DNA of 64,000 nt from Lineus longissimus. Taxonomy: Eukaryota; Nemertea; Pilidiophora; Heteronemertea; Lineidae. The translations under genes and the position numbers were made by a program. Of this stretch, positions 60,970 through 64,000 are shown piece by piece (position 1 is the first letter of the stretch; each line of letters begins with the position of its first letter). The notes beneath the pieces are model-generated. The model had not been told where the DNA came from, made no database searches, and worked only from the letters and a program-made list of their open reading frames with translations. The stretch is from assembly GCF_910592395.1 (NCBI RefSeq), contig NC_088309.1, positions 23,810,599 to 23,874,598 of the forward strand. Direction: 5' to 3'.

Positions 60970-62510
60970 CGCATCAGAATGATAATGTATGCACGTTTCA
61001 GGTCGTGGCCATTTGGTCCATATGGCAAGCTGTCCTTTCATTTCGTATTTGGGGTGGTGAAGACAATGTAACTACGATCATGTGTGTTTTCTATGAGTGG
61101 CCATGGGGCCTGTGTTGGGAGGCTGTCCTTGGGTCGTACGGCAAGGGGTAATGACACTATCACTAGTTGTAACAGCATGAAATGTATGCAGCTTTCAACA
61201 AGTGGCCATGTGGCTTGTTTGGACAGGCTGTCCTGTCATGGCGTGTTGGGAGTGGTGGCGGGGGGGGGGAGACAATCAATGTCAATACTTGCCTGAACCT
61301 GATAGCGCATGTAGGTTTCGCTTTCAGGTAATGCCCATGGTGCCTGTCTGGAGCAGCTGTCTTTGCGTGGTATGTTTCTCAACTTGCATCTGCATGATCA
61401 TGAATGCAGGTTTCAAGGAGTGGCCATGTGGCTTGTTCGGGGTGGCTGTCTTCCTTGAGTGGTGCGATAAAGGGTAAAGGCAATGTACAACTTGCATCAA
61501 CATGGTGTATGCTGTTTTCAAGGTGTGCCCATGAGACCCTTGTTTTGGGCAGGCCTTATCCTTTGGTGGTGCGATGAGGGGTGCAAACTTGCATCAACAT
61601 GATCTCATGTATGAAGGTTTCAAGGAGTGGCCATGTGGCCTGTTTGGTGCGGCTCCACATGGTTGGGGCAACACCATCAACATCACCATGATCACCTTGT
61701 AGGTAGTTTCAGGGAGAACCTGTTGAGATCGTCTGGAGAGGCTTTCCTGTAGTGATTGGATGAGGGATGGAGACATTGTCACAACTTGCATCAGAATGAT
61801 AATGTATGGAGGTTTTAGGTTGTGCCAATGTGGCCTAATTGGAGTGGCAGTTCTCAGGGTGTGTAAAGACATTGTCGCAACATACATCTACATGATGTTT
61901 ATGTAGTTTTCAGGAAGAGCCTGTTGGGAATGATTTGGGAGGCTTTACCTTGAGTGGTGAAGACATGGGTGATATGAATAAAGACTAGTAAATGATTTTA
62001 CTTCAGTTTTGTACAGAAAGGCCTAGTGTAAATGTACATGGGGTTTTCAGTAAAAGCAATTGCTAGTCTTTATTCATATCACCCAATGTCTCAACTTGAT
62101 GTATACCGGTTTCAGGGAGTGACATATGTGACCCATTTGTGGGCAGGCTGTCCTTCAATGGTGCGATTAGGGGTAAAAACAACTTGCATCAACATGCTCT
62201 CTCATGTATGAAGGTTTCAAGGAGTGGCCTGTTTGGAGCAACTGTCCTTAGGTCATGTCAAGACAATGTCACAACATACATCAACATGATAATGTATGCA
62301 GTTTTCAGGAAGTGTGTGAGAATTGTTTGGTAGGCTCTCCTCGAGTGGTGCGACGAGGGGGAGAAGACAATGTCACAACTTGCATCAACATGATGAATGC
62401 AGTTTTCAAGGAGTGCCCATGTGACCCGTTTGTGGGTAGGTTGCCTGTAGTGTACTTTGGTGGTGAGGTGAGGGGTGAAGACAATGTTTCCACTTGTCTC
62501 AAGATGCTCA
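60970..62510 (+). repeat. ~100-bp minisatellite array, about 13-14 units
   Basis: Units begin with GTTTCAAGGAGTGGCCATGT or a variant at about 61,089, 61,193, 61,315, 61,410, 61,515, 61,616, 61,811, 62,108, 62,213, 62,301 and 62,402, giving typical spacings of 87-122 bp. Each ends with 'GAAGACAATGTCACAACTTG', then CATCAACATGATAATGTATG. Copies differ by 15-35 percent by eye, so the array is old. ORFs across it reflect the repeat. Reverse-orientation copies occur at the left end of the window (200-620). Confidence 0.85.
61976..62085. mobile_element. 110-bp MITE inside one ~100-bp unit
   Basis: The left end TGGGTGATATGAATAAAGAC and the right end GTCTTTATTCATATCACCCA are exact reverse complements over 20 bp, and the arms remain similar for at least another 15 bp. 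The repeat reads GAAGACA before the element and ATGTCTCAACTTG after it; joined, they restore the family motif GAAGACAATGTCNCAACTTG. This marks a clean insertion into a pre-existing unit. No coding capacity. Confidence 0.85.
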
Positions 62511-64000
62511 AATCGTTATGTCTTGATGAAGCAGGAAGATCTGCACCAGTGTTTCAACAGAAAAATAACACACTTTTTAAAGCATACATATCGATTGTAT
62601 TTCAATTACTGCAGTATTGTGACATTATACACATATTTGATTATACATTGAAGAAAATAGTCATTCATGCTTTGTTTCACTGGCTTTTTTCACTTCTGTA
62701 AACTGAAAAGCGACAGAGGAATCTTCCATCTTTATAGGTAGAAGAAGGATATCGCACAACTGAAATCAATTCAATCAATTAAGATAAAATGATGTAGCCC
62801 TTGCTACGAATTGGTCTTTTGAAGACAAAGTCACAACCAGCATGCAGGGACATGTTGATATTCAGAAGACTGACCACATTGGTGATTTATTAGTTTTGAA
62901 AAAATGTTGTGCCTGTTGTATAAGGATTCTCAAACATGTGAAAGTATACTGATAGGAGACGGTGAAATGGTTTGGGATTCAGGATTCCTTTACAAGACCA
63001 TGGTGTAAACGCTGAGTGAATTGAAATCAAACATCGTGGTCACAGCGTGAGACATATTTAACAGATTGTTACAGGATGTGACAGTGATGCAAATGACAGT
63101 GATCATTACAAGCTACATACATCTATTGTCTATTTGTAAGTATTTTGTCCACAATGTTTGTGCCCTAGAGCATGACTTTCTGATCGGACCTCTTTGAAGT
63201 TTGGTTTTTATTGATCATTTATTTGCAGCCAAAACGATGCTGAACTCAAGATATCCTGTTTGGTCACGAAGTAAGATCAATACATCCAAACTTCATCCGA
63301 CCATCACTTTGTGCTCTAGAGCCCCAATCGATATGGACAAAACATTTATAAATGAACTTTTAAGACCATAAAAACACATCAAATTATAAATCATCAGAAA
63401 TAATACATGCAACAGAAACTAACATAGTTATATGACAGCCACATTAGGCAAGCACCACATACATATTGTCCTCATACACACATGAACCATACGTTTATTG
63501 GGCAAGGTCAAGCTTGGGGCAGGTGTTACTCGACCTTTCCCTGTTGTATGAGTAGAGAGTAGAGCCTACAGTAACAGAGTCCTGTAACGTCGAAACTGTA
63601 GTGTCCTGATAGAACTGACGGTCACCACCTGCCCACAGCAAAAGCACACAAAACTATACCACTACCTACATATGCAACTGACATCTTCTGTCAATACAAT
63701 GACTTTACTTTCGTTGCTATTCAACATGGTCCTAGTTCTATAATCTAAACTCAATTTCTCACTGTGCATGACTGATACGATTTTTCATAGCACTCAATCT
63801 AACTGTCCTACAACAGGACACCACGCCTTGGTAATCAGCACTTCAACTGTCCAACAACATTTGAGGAGTCAACCACAAGTTAAATGCTGTTAACACCAAC
63901 AAAATTTGGCTAAAACAGTGGGAAAATACCAATATCATTAAAGGGTTACATGTCGGAATGATTGTGCAGTTGAAAAGTCTGATGAAACCTAAAGGTCTGT
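62511..64000. other. Unassigned sequence at the right end
   Basis: No gene, ordered repeat or mobile element was recognised. Short ORFs only, none with domain-like sequence. A gene could begin beyond the window. Confidence 0.5.

Noticed and set aside
200-62510. Whole window as one giant foldback transposon
   Set aside because: The mirrored repeats would fit, but the interior is ordinary conserved animal genes and the left copies are short and decayed; kept as a finding only at the level of repeat arrangement.
62255-62701. 148-aa ORF on the plus strand
   Set aside because: Its first half translates the ~100-bp minisatellite and the rest has no domain-like features.
1-64000. tRNA or rRNA genes
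   Set aside because: I scanned by eye for B-box-like GGTTCGANTCC with a matching cloverleaf and saw none convincing; a covariance-model search would be decisive.

Overview
This window is eukaryotic nuclear DNA from an animal. The genes are split into many short exons with GT-AG introns, the intergenic DNA is AT-leaning, and there are many small inverted-repeat elements and minisatellites. Frequent short words such as ACATGTAC and TAGGCCT are ones I associate with marine invertebrate genomes (ambulacrarian or lophotrochozoan), but I cannot name the species. Five protein-coding genes can be rebuilt exon by exon with matching intron phases.

Layout. 1-2,010: degenerate minisatellites and a tandem 'TTCAGGGTGTCCCAAAA' array. 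2,011-8,047: no recognisable gene, one inverted-repeat element. 8,048-35,588 (minus): endophilin-A, 10 coding exons, 357 aa, with a 19.8 kb intron carrying several MITE-like elements, a tandem repeat and a possible regulatory cluster. 35,589-36,573: head-to-head intergenic region with a perfect E2F-type site. 36,574-42,853 (plus): CHAF1A/CAF-1 p150, 12 coding exons, 1101 aa. 44,007-46,498 (minus): FBXO39-like F-box protein, 3 exons, 473 aa. 47,119-51,839 (minus): DEG/ENaC sodium channel, 11 exons, about 570 aa, intact except for one reading-frame break in exon 2. 53,088-58,296 (plus): FAN1 nuclease, 9 exons, 1017 aa, with SAP, TPR-like and VRR_NUC regions but no visible UBZ finger. 58,980-60,900: an 81-bp tandem repeat family interrupted by a non-LTR retrotransposon 3' end. 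60,970-62,510: a second array with a period of about 100 bp, one unit split by a 110-bp MITE. 62,511-64,000: nothing recognised.

The genes do not form one pathway. CHAF1A and FAN1 are both replication-linked PCNA-associated factors in other animals; endophilin acts in endocytosis, the DEG/ENaC protein is an ion channel, and the F-box protein is a putative ubiquitin-ligase substrate receptor. The order looks like ordinary animal gene arrangement, not an operon.

The most unusual structural observation is that both minisatellite families at the right end (81-bp, then about 100-bp) also occur at the left end in reverse orientation and mirrored order. The roughly 57 kb gene block is therefore bracketed by inverted copies of the same composite repeat. 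Exon borders were assigned by eye from splice consensus, phase and family similarity; no search or alignment was run.
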